Source of the DNA: Xylanibacter rarus
Lineage (GTDB): Bacteria > Bacteroidota > Bacteroidia > Bacteroidales > Bacteroidaceae
Length of the DNA: 43,981 nucleotides
Direction of reading: 5' to 3'
Assembly (NCBI RefSeq): GCF_001275135.1
Contig: NZ_LFQU01000027.1
Location: 1-43,981 of the forward strand
Shown: positions 1 through 9,600 of the stretch, piece after piece
Layout of the letters: each line of letters begins with the position of its first letter
Position numbering within the stretch: the first letter of the stretch is position 1
Program-made: the position numbers and the translations under genes
The notes under the pieces: generated by a model
What the model was told of the DNA's origin: nothing
The model's database searches: none
Seen by the model: the letters and a program-made list of their open reading frames with translations, nothing else

Positions 1-38
1 TCGTTTCTTTTTATACAGACTTTTATTTTGCCCTATAT

Positions 39-1043
39 TTATTTAACTTCCCAAATATCGTTGGTTTCGAGCAGCTCCATGAAGTTGTGATACTTCTTCT
101 TGGCGCTTACTTCTTCGATTTGCTCCTTAACTGCCATTTCGTAGGTAGGAGCCTCAACGTCGCGGATGACGCCGAGCGCAACGGGGAATCCGTGCTCGTT
201 GTCCATCATGGCAAGTTTCAGCTGCAAAGTGTTGTCAAGGCAGTGAGCGTCGTGCACGAGAATGTCTTTCTCTGTGATGCCGTTCTCGCCCAGCTTAACA
301 ACCTTGAGGCCGAAACCTTCCTGCATGAGTCCGTACTCATTGTTCTCGCCGAAGATCAGCGGCTCGCCGTGGCGAACGTAGATTGCGTTCTTGGCGCGCA
401 CTTCCTTCTTGTAGATCGGATCGTAACATCCGTTGTTGAAGATTACGCAGTTCTGCAGAATCTCGCACACAGAAGCACCCTTATGCTTATATGCAGCCTT
501 GAGGATGTCTACTGTGCCCTGAGCGTCGGTGGCAACGGCACGTGCGAAGAAGTGGCCGCGTGCTCCGAAGCACAGTTCTGCCGGCAGGAACGGGTCCTCA
601 ACTGTGCCGTAAGGTGACGACTTGCTGACAAATCCGCGCGGAGACGTAGGCGAATACTGGCCTTTGGTGAGTCCGTAGATGCGGTTGTTGAGCAGAATCA
701 TGTTTATGTCGATGTTGCGGCGCATGGCGTGGATGAAGTGGTTACCGCCGATGGCGAGTCCGTCGCCGTCACCGCTAATCTGCCATACTGCCAGGTCGGG
801 ATTGGCAACCTTGGCGCCCGTAGCGATAGACGCAGCACGTCCGTGAACGGTCTGCATGGCATAAGTGTTTACATAATAAGGCAGACGGCTTGAACATCCG
901 ATACCTGAAATGACGGCTGTCTGATAAGGCGGAACGCCGAGTTCTGCCATAGCCTTGTGCAGCGATGCGAGGAAGAAATGGTCGCCGCAACCGGGACACC
1001 ACCGCGGCTGTCCCTTTTTATAATCTTGCGCAGTATATTCCAT
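39..1043 (-). CDS. korB: 2-oxoacid:ferredoxin oxidoreductase, beta subunit
   Basis: Thiamine-diphosphate-binding subunit of a 2-oxoacid (probably 2-oxoglutarate) ferredoxin oxidoreductase, which decarboxylates the oxoacid to an acyl-CoA and reduces ferredoxin in the cytoplasm. Seen: WCPGCGDH near the N-terminus gives Cys16 and Cys19, and IGCSS gives Cys50; with a later Cys in NCVIFNNGC these fit the four ligands of the proximal 4Fe-4S cluster of this family. GDGDGLAIGGNH (about residues 92-103) is the ThDP/Mg binding motif. The 334-residue length is normal. It lies downstream of korA on the same strand with a 218-nt gap and probably shares its transcript. Choice of 2-oxoglutarate over other oxoacids is inference from the typical two-gene Bacteroidota arrangement. 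Confidence 0.93.
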   Translation of the reverse strand: MEYTAQDYKKGQPRWCPGCGDHFFLASLHKAMAELGVPPYQTAVISGIGCSSRLPYYVNTYAMQTVHGRAASIATGAKVANPDLAVWQISGDGDGLAIGGNHFIHAMRRNIDINMILLNNRIYGLTKGQYSPTSPRGFVSKSSPYGTVEDPFLPAELCFGARGHFFARAVATDAQGTVDILKAAYKHKGASVCEILQNCVIFNNGCYDPIYKKEVRAKNAIYVRHGEPLIFGENNEYGLMQEGFGLKVVKLGENGITEKDILVHDAHCLDNTLQLKLAMMDNEHGFPVALGVIRDVEAPTYEMAVKEQIEEVSAKKKYHNFMELLETNDIWEVK

Positions 1044-1261
1044 TGCAATTATTTTTATGGAGTAAAGGGTATGAAGCTAAGGAGCTAAGACAACAGCAAG
1101 CGCAGCGATTTATCATGCAAGCATGCCATGAAATCTGTCTGATTGTTATGTCAGCAATCTCTTCTTATCCATAGTAAAGGATATCCACGGCCAATACGGC
1201 CTTCAAGACATTTGTCTTAACTCCTTTACTCCATTACTTCTTTACTCTTGTATTTTACTTC
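1044..1261. repeat. korA-korB intergenic spacer with inverted purine-rich modules
   Basis: The spacer between the two kor genes holds GGAGTAAAGG at 1059-1068 and its exact reverse complement CCTTTACTCC at 1223-1232. Each arm is embedded in a longer degenerate tract: GAAGCTAAGGAGCTAAGAC to the right of the left arm, and a similar GGAGTTAAGAC-type run in reverse around 1214-1250. The arms are about 155 nt apart. No coding sequence is convincing here. A structured RNA spacer or the remains of a dispersed intergenic repeat are both possible. Confidence 0.45.
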
Positions 1262-3112
1262 TTAATTATTAATTATTTTGGTGAACGCCTTTACAAGCTC
1301 GCCTACCACGAAGGGCTGACCCTTAACCTGGTTGAACTGATAAGGCATGAAGTTGTCGATTCTCATGCGCAGATAGCCTGCGAACTGACCAAGGTTCTGC
1401 TCTGCCACAACTACCTTCTTATACTTGCCAAGCACTTCAGCTGTGTTCTTAGGCAGCGGGTTGATATAGTTGAAGTGAGCGAGAGCCACCTTATGACCGG
1501 CACTTCTCATCTCTTCCATAGCAGAATACAGATGGCCGAATGTTCCTCCGAAACCAACGATCAGCAAGTCGGCATCGTCGGCGTCGCCCTGCACTTCGAG
1601 GTCTGGAACAGGAATCTTGAACACTTTTGCTGCACGCAGACGGCACATCTTGTCGTGGTTTTCAGGATCGGTAGAGATGGCACCAGTGTCGCCGTCTTTC
1701 TCCAGTCCGCCCAGGATATGCTCGTAGCCTTCCTGTCCCGGTATAGCCCAGTAGCGTGCACCTGTCTCCGGATCTCTCTTATACGGAGTGTAAACGCCCT
1801 TCTGCTCAGGTGTTGCATAGTGAGGATGTATTTCGGGCAGCTCGTTGATGTCGGGCAGTTTCCATGCTGACGAACCGTTAGCCACAAAGGCGTCAGTGAG
1901 CAGCACAACAGGAGTAAGATGCTCGAGAGCAATCTTGGCTGCAGCATATACAGAGTCGAAACAGTTTGTAGGACTTGTTGCGGCAATCACCGGCATGGGC
2001 GACTCACCGTTACGTCCGAAGAGAGCCTGCAGCAGGTCGGTCTGCTCGCTCTTTGTAGGCAGACCTGTTGACGGACCGCCACGCTGAACGTCGATGACAA
2101 CGAGCGGCAGCTCGTCGATTACAGCCAGGTTCATGGCTTCTGACTTAAGACAGATGCCGGGGCCTGATGTAGATGTTGCGGCCAGGGCACCGGCGAACGA
2201 TGCACCAATAGCACTGGCGCATCCAGATATTTCGTCTTCGCACTGCACCGTCATGACACCGCACGACTTATGCTTAGCCAGTTCGTGCAGGATGTCTGTG
2301 GCAGGAGTGATGGGATATGAGCCAAGATAGAGCTTAAGGCCGGCCTTCTCGGCAGCGGCAATAAGTCCATAGGCAGTAGCCTTGTTACCCGTTATGTCCA
2401 TGTAGCGTCCCTTAACCTTGTTCTTAGAGTCGATGCGGTAAGTGGCGGGCACGCTTGCGTGAGTGTTGTGGCCGTAGTCATATCCGGCATGCACCACCTT
2501 GATGTTGCACTCTGCAACAGCAGGCTTCTTGGCAAACTTCTCGCGCAGGAACGATGTAACGAAGTCGAGATTGCGGTTAAACAGCCAGCATACGACGCCG
2601 AGAGCAAACATATTGCGGCACTTCAGCACGGTCTTGTTGTCGAGTCCGCTGTCTGCCAGGCAGTCTTTCACCATCTGAGTTATCGGACAAGCCACCACGC
2701 GGTCGGGGTCGATGCCCATCTCGCCCAGGTAGTCGTCAGTTTTAAACTCGGCCTTCTTCAGGTCGGCCGGACCGAAGCTGTCGGTGTCGATGATTATCGT
2801 AGCCTGTGGCTTGGCAAACTTGTACTGAGTCTTCAGTGCAGCAGCGTTCATGGCCACCAGCACGTCACACTTGTCGCCGGGAGTGTAAGCACGTCCACTG
2901 GCGATGTGAACCTGAAAGCCCGAAACACCCGTAAGCGATCCTTGCGGGGCGCGGATGTCTGCCGGATAATCCGGAAACGTCGAGATTCCATTACCTATCG
3001 TAGCCGAAACTGTCGAGAAGATGTTTCCCGCCAGCTGCATGCCGTCGCCGGAGTCACCCGAAAAACGCACTACGACATCATCTAACTGTTTTACTTCCAA
3101 TTCTTCTGCCAT
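1262..3112 (-). CDS. korA: 2-oxoacid:ferredoxin oxidoreductase, alpha subunit (gamma-alpha fusion)
   Basis: Partner of the downstream KorB. Seen: an N-terminal gamma-type domain (about residues 8-190) opening with VVRFSGDSGDGMQLAGNIFS, typical of the pyruvate/ketoisovalerate oxidoreductase catalytic gamma family, followed by the pyrimidine-binding alpha domain with GSYPITPATDILHEL (about residue 264) and a C-terminal transketolase-like domain containing GFGGTFGHLYSAMEEM. At 616 residues it has the usual size of the gamma-alpha fusion found in Bacteroidota. The ATG at 3112 directly precedes MAEELEVKQLDDVVVRFSGD and a near-consensus promoter lies about 110 nt upstream. Ferredoxin-linked oxidation of 2-oxoglutarate supplies succinyl-CoA and reductant in anaerobes. 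Substrate specificity is inferred. Confidence 0.93.
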   Translation of the reverse strand: MAEELEVKQLDDVVVRFSGDSGDGMQLAGNIFSTVSATIGNGISTFPDYPADIRAPQGSLTGVSGFQVHIASGRAYTPGDKCDVLVAMNAAALKTQYKFAKPQATIIIDTDSFGPADLKKAEFKTDDYLGEMGIDPDRVVACPITQMVKDCLADSGLDNKTVLKCRNMFALGVVCWLFNRNLDFVTSFLREKFAKKPAVAECNIKVVHAGYDYGHNTHASVPATYRIDSKNKVKGRYMDITGNKATAYGLIAAAEKAGLKLYLGSYPITPATDILHELAKHKSCGVMTVQCEDEISGCASAIGASFAGALAATSTSGPGICLKSEAMNLAVIDELPLVVIDVQRGGPSTGLPTKSEQTDLLQALFGRNGESPMPVIAATSPTNCFDSVYAAAKIALEHLTPVVLLTDAFVANGSSAWKLPDINELPEIHPHYATPEQKGVYTPYKRDPETGARYWAIPGQEGYEHILGGLEKDGDTGAISTDPENHDKMCRLRAAKVFKIPVPDLEVQGDADDADLLIVGFGGTFGHLYSAMEEMRSAGHKVALAHFNYINPLPKNTAEVLGKYKKVVVAEQNLGQFAGYLRMRIDNFMPYQFNQVKGQPFVVGELVKAFTKIINN

Positions 3113-3220
3113 AAAAAGTCTTTTTAAACTTTATAACTTATTAGTATGTTTTTCTACTGTCTGTTGCCGCGCCGGGCTGACCCAAACGCGAGAACAATGC
3201 TATGTATTTAAGATTAATTG

Positions 3221-3251
3221 CAAAGGTCGTAAAGATTATCGAAACCGCAAA
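3221..3251 (-). promoter_or_regulatory. Candidate kor promoter
   Basis: On the minus strand TTTG (3251-3248) is followed after exactly 19 nt by GACCTTTG (3228-3221), one mismatch from the Bacteroidota -7 consensus TAnnTTTG. Predicted start of transcription is near 3214, giving a leader of roughly 100 nt before the korA ATG at 3112. Confidence 0.5.
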
Positions 3252-3927
3252 ATCTTTTTGCATAAATATTTAGCATCTGACAGCATTTTGTCGAAAATTG
3301 TTCACTTCTGCGACAAAAATTAAGTGTTTCAACAACAATAATAACACAATAAAAGTGATGAAAAAAATAATATGTCAGAGCTATTTTTTGCTAAAAAAAC
3401 ATCTTTCCGCTACATCAAGAAAACGCTGAAAGGCCCTGAAACACGCATATTTACGGGCCAAAGCATATCTGCACGACAGCCTTCAGACATCACATACAGC
3501 AGCTTTTCTGCCACGGCAAGGGCGAAAAGATAATAAACGATGCCTCAAACCACAAAAATTTCAAACTGAAAGCAGGCTGTCAGCGCTGCCTATTATAATA
3601 TAATAAGGTGTAGCTCTGCAGCATGCCATCGACGACTGATTCATCTGCACATCAATCCTGAGGCTATCTACCGGCATGAATTGCCATAAGTATCTGTTTT
3701 TCTGCATATAAACGTCTGCGCACCAACAAAAAAGCGACATTACAACAAATAAGATAAAACTTTGCTTTTAATCTGAAACGCCGTTATACACGAAGCCATA
3801 AAAACCGGCCGCATAAGTCAGACAAAAAACGCCGTATATGCCGTTTTATCATCAACAAGTTACAATCTGTAACCTTGACAAGCCCATAACAGGGGTTATC
3901 ATACATTTTCTGGCTGTTATGATATAA
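3252..3927. other. Intergenic region without a recognisable gene
   Basis: Between the kor promoter and the rnr terminator I see no credible coding sequence in either direction. The left half is AT-rich; the right half has a small imperfect stem around GTTACA/TGTAAC (about 3860-3875). Nothing else stands out. Confidence 0.5.
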
Positions 3928-3963
3928 CAAAAGCCGGCATGAGCCTTGATGCTTCATGCCGGC
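3928..3963 (-). terminator. Rho-independent terminator of rnr
   Basis: GCCGGCATGA (3933-3942) pairs perfectly with TCATGCCGGC (3954-3963) around an 11-nt loop. On the minus strand the stem is followed by TTTTG. It begins 26 nt beyond the rnr stop codon. Confidence 0.85.
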
Positions 3964-3988
3964 ATTTGCAGTTGCCACAGCTGTATTT

Positions 3989-6190
3989 TTATTGTTCCTC
4001 AGCCAGTGTGAAATCGAGCTGGCGCTTCTCAACGTTGGCGCGTGCCACCTTGATTTTTATCGGGTCGCCCAGCTGATATTTGTTGTGATGACGGCGGCCA
4101 ACGAGACAATAGTTGCGCTCATCGAAGTCGTAGTAGTCGTCGTCCAAGTCGTGCATGGGCACCATGCCTTCGCAGTGGTTCTCGTCTATCTCGCAGTAAA
4201 TGCCGTAAGACGTTATGCCGCTGATGTGGGCAGGATATTCGTTGCCTATCTTGTCGGCCATAAACTCCACCATCTTATATTTTATAGAGTCGCGCTCGGC
4301 GTTCTGTGCTATCTGCTCCATGTCGCTAGAGTGTTCGCACAACTCCTCATAATACTCTTTGTTTGCGCTGCGTCCGCCGTTCTGATAGCGTGTTAGCAGG
4401 CGGTGAACCATCGTGTCGGGATAGCGGCGGATAGGGCTTGTAAAGTGGGTGTAATATTCGAAAGCCAGTCCGTAGTGGCCGATGTTGTGCACGCTGTATT
4501 TAGCCTTCATCATTGCCCTCAGCGCAACGCTCTCTATCACGTTCTGCTCGCGGCGGCCGTTGCAGTCGTCCATCAGCTTGTTCAGGCTGCGCGATATCTC
4601 ACCCTTGGTGCCTTCGGTCTTCAGCTTGTAGCCAAACTTCACGATAAACTCGCGCAGACGCTCCAGCTTCGTCGGGTCGGGCACGTCATGTATACGGTAA
4701 GGCAGCGTCTTTGCCTTCTGCCCCTTCTTCACCTTGCCCACGCCCTCGGCCACGCTGCGGTTGGCCAGCAGCATAAACTCCTCGATGAGTTTGTTGGCGT
4801 CTTTCGACTTCTTGAAGTAGCAGCGTGTGGGCTTGCCCTTCTCGTCAACGTCGAAGTGAAGTTCCTCGCGGTCGAACTTCACCGCGCCGTTCTTGAATCT
4901 CGCCTTGCGCAGCTTCTTTGCCAACATGTCGAGCGTTATCAGTTCTGTGGCAAACTCGCCCTTATATCCGTCCTTGCCTGCAGGCGGTGCGGGCTCACCC
5001 GTGCCTTCCACCACTCCGTTGTCTTCCAAGATCTGCTGCACCTCCTCATAGGCAAAGCGGCGGTTGCTCTTGATCACGGTGTGAACCAGTCGCCAGCTCT
5101 TCACGTTGGCATCAGCGTCAAGGTTGAACACAGCACTGTAAGCCAGTTTTTCCTCGTCGGGGCGCAGAGAGCATATAAAGTTGCAAAGGCGCTCGGGCAA
5201 CATAGGTATGGTGCGGTCAACGAGATACACGCTCGTGGCACGTTTCTGTGCCTCCTTGTCTATTATGGAGCCTTCGGTAACATAGTGAGACACGTCGGCA
5301 ATGTGCACGCCAACCTCCCACAAGTCTTTGCCCAGCGGCTTTATTGACAAGGCGTCGTCGAAGTCCTTGGCGTCCTTCGGGTCAATGGTGAACGTGGTTA
5401 CATCGCGGAAGTCCTCGCGCTCCTTATAGTCCTCCTCGGTTATCTCGGCACTTATCTTCTCGGCAGCCTCCTCAACCTTCTTGGGATATCTGTACGGCAG
5501 ACCATACTGTGCCAGTATGGCGTTCATCTCAACGTCGTTGTCACCGGTCTCGCCCAGAATGTCAACCACCTCGCCTATTATGTTCTTGTTGTCTGTGTCG
5601 GGCCACTTTGTAACCTTCACCAGTGCCTTGTCGTTGCTCTTTCCGCCCTTCAGCTTGTTCTTCGGTATTATTACGTCGTGAACAAATATGTCGCTGTTCG
5701 AAACGAGGAAGGCAAAATCTTTCTCAACTCTCAGCTTGCCCACGAACGTGTCGCGCGCACGCTCAAGTATCTCTATAACCTTAGCCTCCTTGATATGGTT
5801 CTCCCTGCGCGCCATGAACGTAACCTTGACGCGGTCGCCGGTAAGCGCGAAGAGCGAGTTGCGCTCGGCCACGAACACGGGCTTGCCGCCGTCGTCGGGC
5901 ACAAAACTGTTCTTGCCGTTTGCCTTGCGTATGAAGCGGCCTTCCTGCACCTGCCCCTTGGTGTTCAGCTTGTATGAGTTGTCGCTCACCTTGCTCAGGA
6001 AGTCGTCCCATGCCATCTCTTCCATCACGTCCACTGCCAGCATCTTTGCCGGATGAGTCTTCAGGTTGAGAGTCTTGAATATGTTCTTGAAACTTAGTGT
6101 CTTGTCTGAGTTCTGCAGAAAGAGGTTTTGCAGCATCTCCGATATTTTGTTCTTGGTCAGCCTCTTTGTCGATTTTTTTCCTTTTGCCAT
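3989..6190 (-). CDS. rnr: Ribonuclease R (RNase II/VacB family 3'-5' exoribonuclease)
   Basis: Processive 3'-5' exoribonuclease that degrades structured RNA and takes part in RNA quality control. Domains seen: a basic N-terminus (MAKGKKSTKRLTKNK), cold-shock/OB-type domains up to about residue 240, the RNB catalytic domain with the signature DPKDAKDFDDALS (metal-binding and catalytic Asp residues as in E. coli RNase R) followed by GVHIADVSHYV and LPERLCNFICSLRP, a late HFTSPIRRYPD motif, and a C-terminal S1 domain around GNEYPAHISGITSYGIYCEI. The 733-residue length fits Bacteroidota RNase R. It is transcribed alone, with a strong terminator after it and a divergent gene upstream. Confidence 0.96.
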   Translation of the reverse strand: MAKGKKSTKRLTKNKISEMLQNLFLQNSDKTLSFKNIFKTLNLKTHPAKMLAVDVMEEMAWDDFLSKVSDNSYKLNTKGQVQEGRFIRKANGKNSFVPDDGGKPVFVAERNSLFALTGDRVKVTFMARRENHIKEAKVIEILERARDTFVGKLRVEKDFAFLVSNSDIFVHDVIIPKNKLKGGKSNDKALVKVTKWPDTDNKNIIGEVVDILGETGDNDVEMNAILAQYGLPYRYPKKVEEAAEKISAEITEEDYKEREDFRDVTTFTIDPKDAKDFDDALSIKPLGKDLWEVGVHIADVSHYVTEGSIIDKEAQKRATSVYLVDRTIPMLPERLCNFICSLRPDEEKLAYSAVFNLDADANVKSWRLVHTVIKSNRRFAYEEVQQILEDNGVVEGTGEPAPPAGKDGYKGEFATELITLDMLAKKLRKARFKNGAVKFDREELHFDVDEKGKPTRCYFKKSKDANKLIEEFMLLANRSVAEGVGKVKKGQKAKTLPYRIHDVPDPTKLERLREFIVKFGYKLKTEGTKGEISRSLNKLMDDCNGRREQNVIESVALRAMMKAKYSVHNIGHYGLAFEYYTHFTSPIRRYPDTMVHRLLTRYQNGGRSANKEYYEELCEHSSDMEQIAQNAERDSIKYKMVEFMADKIGNEYPAHISGITSYGIYCEIDENHCEGMVPMHDLDDDYYDFDERNYCLVGRRHHNKYQLGDPIKIKVARANVEKRQLDFTLAEEQ

Positions 6191-6314
6191 AATCTTGTGT
6201 TTTTTAATTCCCGGCCTGCCGTCCGCCTCCGTTCTGCGTGCGACCCGTGCATCAGCCCTGCCTGAGGGCTCTGTGCTGTTCTGCGCCGTGCAGGCGTGGC
6301 ATAGCCTTTCTGTG

Positions 6315-6344
6315 CGAAGTTACGAAAATAATTTCTTACTTCAG
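6315..6344 (-). promoter_or_regulatory. Candidate rnr promoter
   Basis: Minus-strand TAACTTCG (6322-6315) differs by one base from TAnnTTTG, with CTG in place of TTG 19 nt upstream. It lies about 125 nt before the rnr start codon. Weak match, offered because nothing better is present in the divergent spacer. Confidence 0.3.
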
Positions 6345-6447
6345 CATTAATTTCACCTTAAATAATTAATTTTATGTTACATATCGGTTAAAACTGCCAG
6401 CCGCAGCTACCTTAAGGACACAAACAAGGCATATTGGGGCAGCATTT

Positions 6448-6480
6448 TTTGCGTGTTGTCAAAAAATAAGCGTATCTTTG
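6448..6480 (+). promoter_or_regulatory. Promoter of the TPR-CHAT gene
   Basis: TTTG (6448-6451), 21 nt, then TATCTTTG (6473-6480), a perfect Bacteroidota -7 box. Transcription would start near 6486, about 118 nt before the chosen ATG at 6604. Confidence 0.6.
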
Positions 6481-6603
6481 TAAAGACGTTGGCGATGCGT
6501 TGCCGACACAAGAAACGTTCGTATAATCATAAATTTGCGGATATTATCTGTCTTGCCGAGTCTTTCGGTCCGGCTCTTTTTACTAACTAAAGATTTTCAT
6601 GCC

Positions 6604-9600
6604 ATGATGCCATTCCGTATAAATCTTCATAAGCTGTCTGTCGCCGTGCTGATATGCCTGGCAACAGTCTGCGTACTGCATGCCCGAAACACCGAAGCAA
6701 CCGATGCCCATGACGAGGCTATGCTGATAATGAAGGCGTCCGACGCCGTAAGCTCGCTCGACAGGAGCCAAGCCTCAACAGAGCGCATAAGGGCGGCTGC
6801 AAGGCTCGTTCCTGTGCTGAATGACTATGCAGACATGCTGGCGTCCAACCGTCTTGACCCGAAAGGCAGCATGAAGATGGCTGCGCTGAAGGCCTGTGCC
6901 GACGCTGCCGAGCGATATTCGGAAGAATGTCCCGAGGCGCTGGCGCGCACGCTCTACAACCTTGCCAACCTGCAGGGCTCATACTACGACAGTGCCTGCA
7001 TCCCCACGATAGAGCGGGCGATAAGTCTCGTAGACGGCATAGCCACGGCCGAAGAGGCACAACTGCTTTACAAGATAGCGCGCCAGCACCTGCTCTACAG
7101 CTATGTTGAAGGCGAAAACCCTATGCGCATAAGGGAGATATTCGGTCTCGAGAAAGACTTTCTGAGATTCTACAAGAGTCATCCTGAAACGGTCAGCAAG
7201 GCAGAGATGATGCACATGCTGGCCATAATGAAGGAGCGCACCGAGTTTGACAACGACTTCAAGCAGGCAACCGACAGCGTGCTGTTTGCCGACAAGGATA
7301 TCGACACCACACATTACGACATAATCCCATTTACCGGGATTATAACCAACTCGCCTTATTATTACAGAGAGAGCCTCGCCATATTGAGGCGGCTGCTGGG
7401 CAACGACAGTCCCGACACGATGGTGCCGTGGATAAACTGCCTGATGGCAGGGGCCATGCCGGGCGACAGGGCTGCACTCGTGGCGGCTGCCGACAGCGTG
7501 GTGGCCATAACCGAAAGCAAGATGCCGCAGGGACATCCGATGATAACAGACATGAAGGCCATACGCGACTATATAGCTGCAACCAACGGATATCCGCTGC
7601 GATTCGACTGGAAATATGCCGGCGAGCTTGAGCCTTACGCCGGATACTATGGCGCAGGCTCAAGGGCGTATCTGTCGCTGCCCGTAATCTACGGACTCAA
7701 CCTGGGCATGGCAGAGGGCGCATCGTCAGTGGCAGACGTGATGAAGATGGAGCAGATATATGACGCCACGGCGCGCATCACCTACGCCGACGACCCGGGA
7801 CAATATATTATGGACAAGATGTGCTTCATGCAGGCATACGAGAAGAGCGACGTTACTACGTTGGCATCGAGGCTGCAGGAACTTACGGCCATGGCTCTCG
7901 ACCGCAGACTAAAGCCTTCATGGCGGCTGTTTGCGGCGGCACGCCGACTGGCGCAGGCATGCAACAGGAACGGACGGACGCAGGACGCACTGGCCATAAC
8001 ACGCCGACTGGCCGGCGACCTCGACATGCTTACCGGCGGAAAGGCGCTGCCCATAACGGCTGACATACAGCTCGAAACGGCGGGATATGCGCAGTATTAC
8101 TCTCAGTCGGCCGACACTATAAGGCGCGAATACGACAAGACGCTGAAGCTCTATGCAGAGGTAGGCATTCCGCCCACGATGCCGCTGCTCAACTACGGAC
8201 TATATCTCAACAGCATAGGCGACTATGACGGAGCCATACGGCAGTTTGAAGCCCTGCTGAAACTCGACGCGCTGCGCAACCTGCCTTACGACCGGGCATA
8301 CACGCGCCTGCTGCTCGGCCAGTCCATGCTCAACGCCCATATTACCGACACGGCACGGCTTGCCGACGTTTTCGGCGAGGCTGAAAAGTTGTATATGGCT
8401 GACACCGTCGACCTGAACAGCGAAACGGTAAGGGGCTACATGCTTCTGGCTCACTACTATAACTATCTCAACCGTCACGACCTGACAGAAAAGGCGCTGC
8501 GAAAGGGCTGGGAACTGGCCTCGCAGCTGTGCGAACCTCTTGACGCAACGCTGTTCGACTTCAACAACGAGCTGTTCAGCCTCTATTTCTTTCAGGGCAA
8601 CGACCACGAGGCAGAACTGTTCAACGAGCAGAACATAGCTGCCATCGAGGCTGCCGGACTGCAGGAGTCTGCCCTCTATCTTGAAGCCCTGTGGAACAGG
8701 TTTATCATCATCAACTGGCGCACGCCCAACGACCTGCTGCAGTATCTGCCTGCCGTGATGGAGCAGATACCCATAATAGCGTCTGTGTATGAACGCACCG
8801 GACAGTCGCCCGACATACTTTACAACTACGCACTGCGCATACTTACCGTGGCGCTTGATGCCGCAGCCGAAGGCAAGACTCTCATGGACAGCAGCGCGGA
8901 AGAATATGGCAAGACTTCTGAAAAGGCTGCCGAATACCGCAAGGGCAAGGAGTTTTTCTACAGGATGATGAGCATGTTCAAAGAACAGGCCTTGCCGCTG
9001 ATGCACAAAATAGAGAAAGACTTTCCCGAATATGTCAAGCCTTACGACTATCGCGCCACTCCCACATGGCTGAGCATAGTCAGCAGTCTTATGAAGTGGT
9101 ATGGCAAGGTGGAAGCCGACAAGCAGCTTGAGCTGCACTACCTTAACCTCATGGCAGAGGCATACACCGCAAGCGGTACACCCTGGCAGGCAGACAACGC
9201 CATGGCCGAATATTACATCAGGGAGAGCAACTGGCAGAAGGCATACGAACATACGCAGCGGTGCTGTCAGCACATCGACAGGTTCAGCACGTTCGAGAAA
9301 CTTCAGATTGGCGACAGGATGGCCTTCCTTGCCAACACGCTGCACCACGACGACGAGGCCGTTGAGACTGCCGTGGCACAGGCAGGGCGCATACGCTCGT
9401 ATGTGCTTGCCAACTTCGACTTCATGTCGTCTAACGAGCGCGCAGAGTTTCTTAACTCATACGGCAACACGGGCATACGCCTCAACGACATGCTGTCGCG
9501 CCGCCCCGCAGAGCTTGCTGCCGACGTATACGACGCAGCCCTGTTTGACAAGGGTCTGCTGCTGCACTCGTGGGAGAGGCTGCGCCGCTCGATCCTGCGC

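Noticed and set aside
4403-5347. 314-codon open frame opposite rnr
   Set aside because: It is a shadow of the RNase R gene, whose domains are complete on the other strand; Val/His/Leu-rich composition is typical of antisense reading.
6535-6603. Upstream TTG start for the TPR-CHAT protein
   Set aside because: It would place 23 residues ahead of a good signal peptide; the ATG pair at 6604/6607 fits an exported protein.
8200-9348. 382-codon open frame opposite the TPR-CHAT gene
   Set aside because: Antisense to an intact gene with recognisable domains; no motifs of its own.
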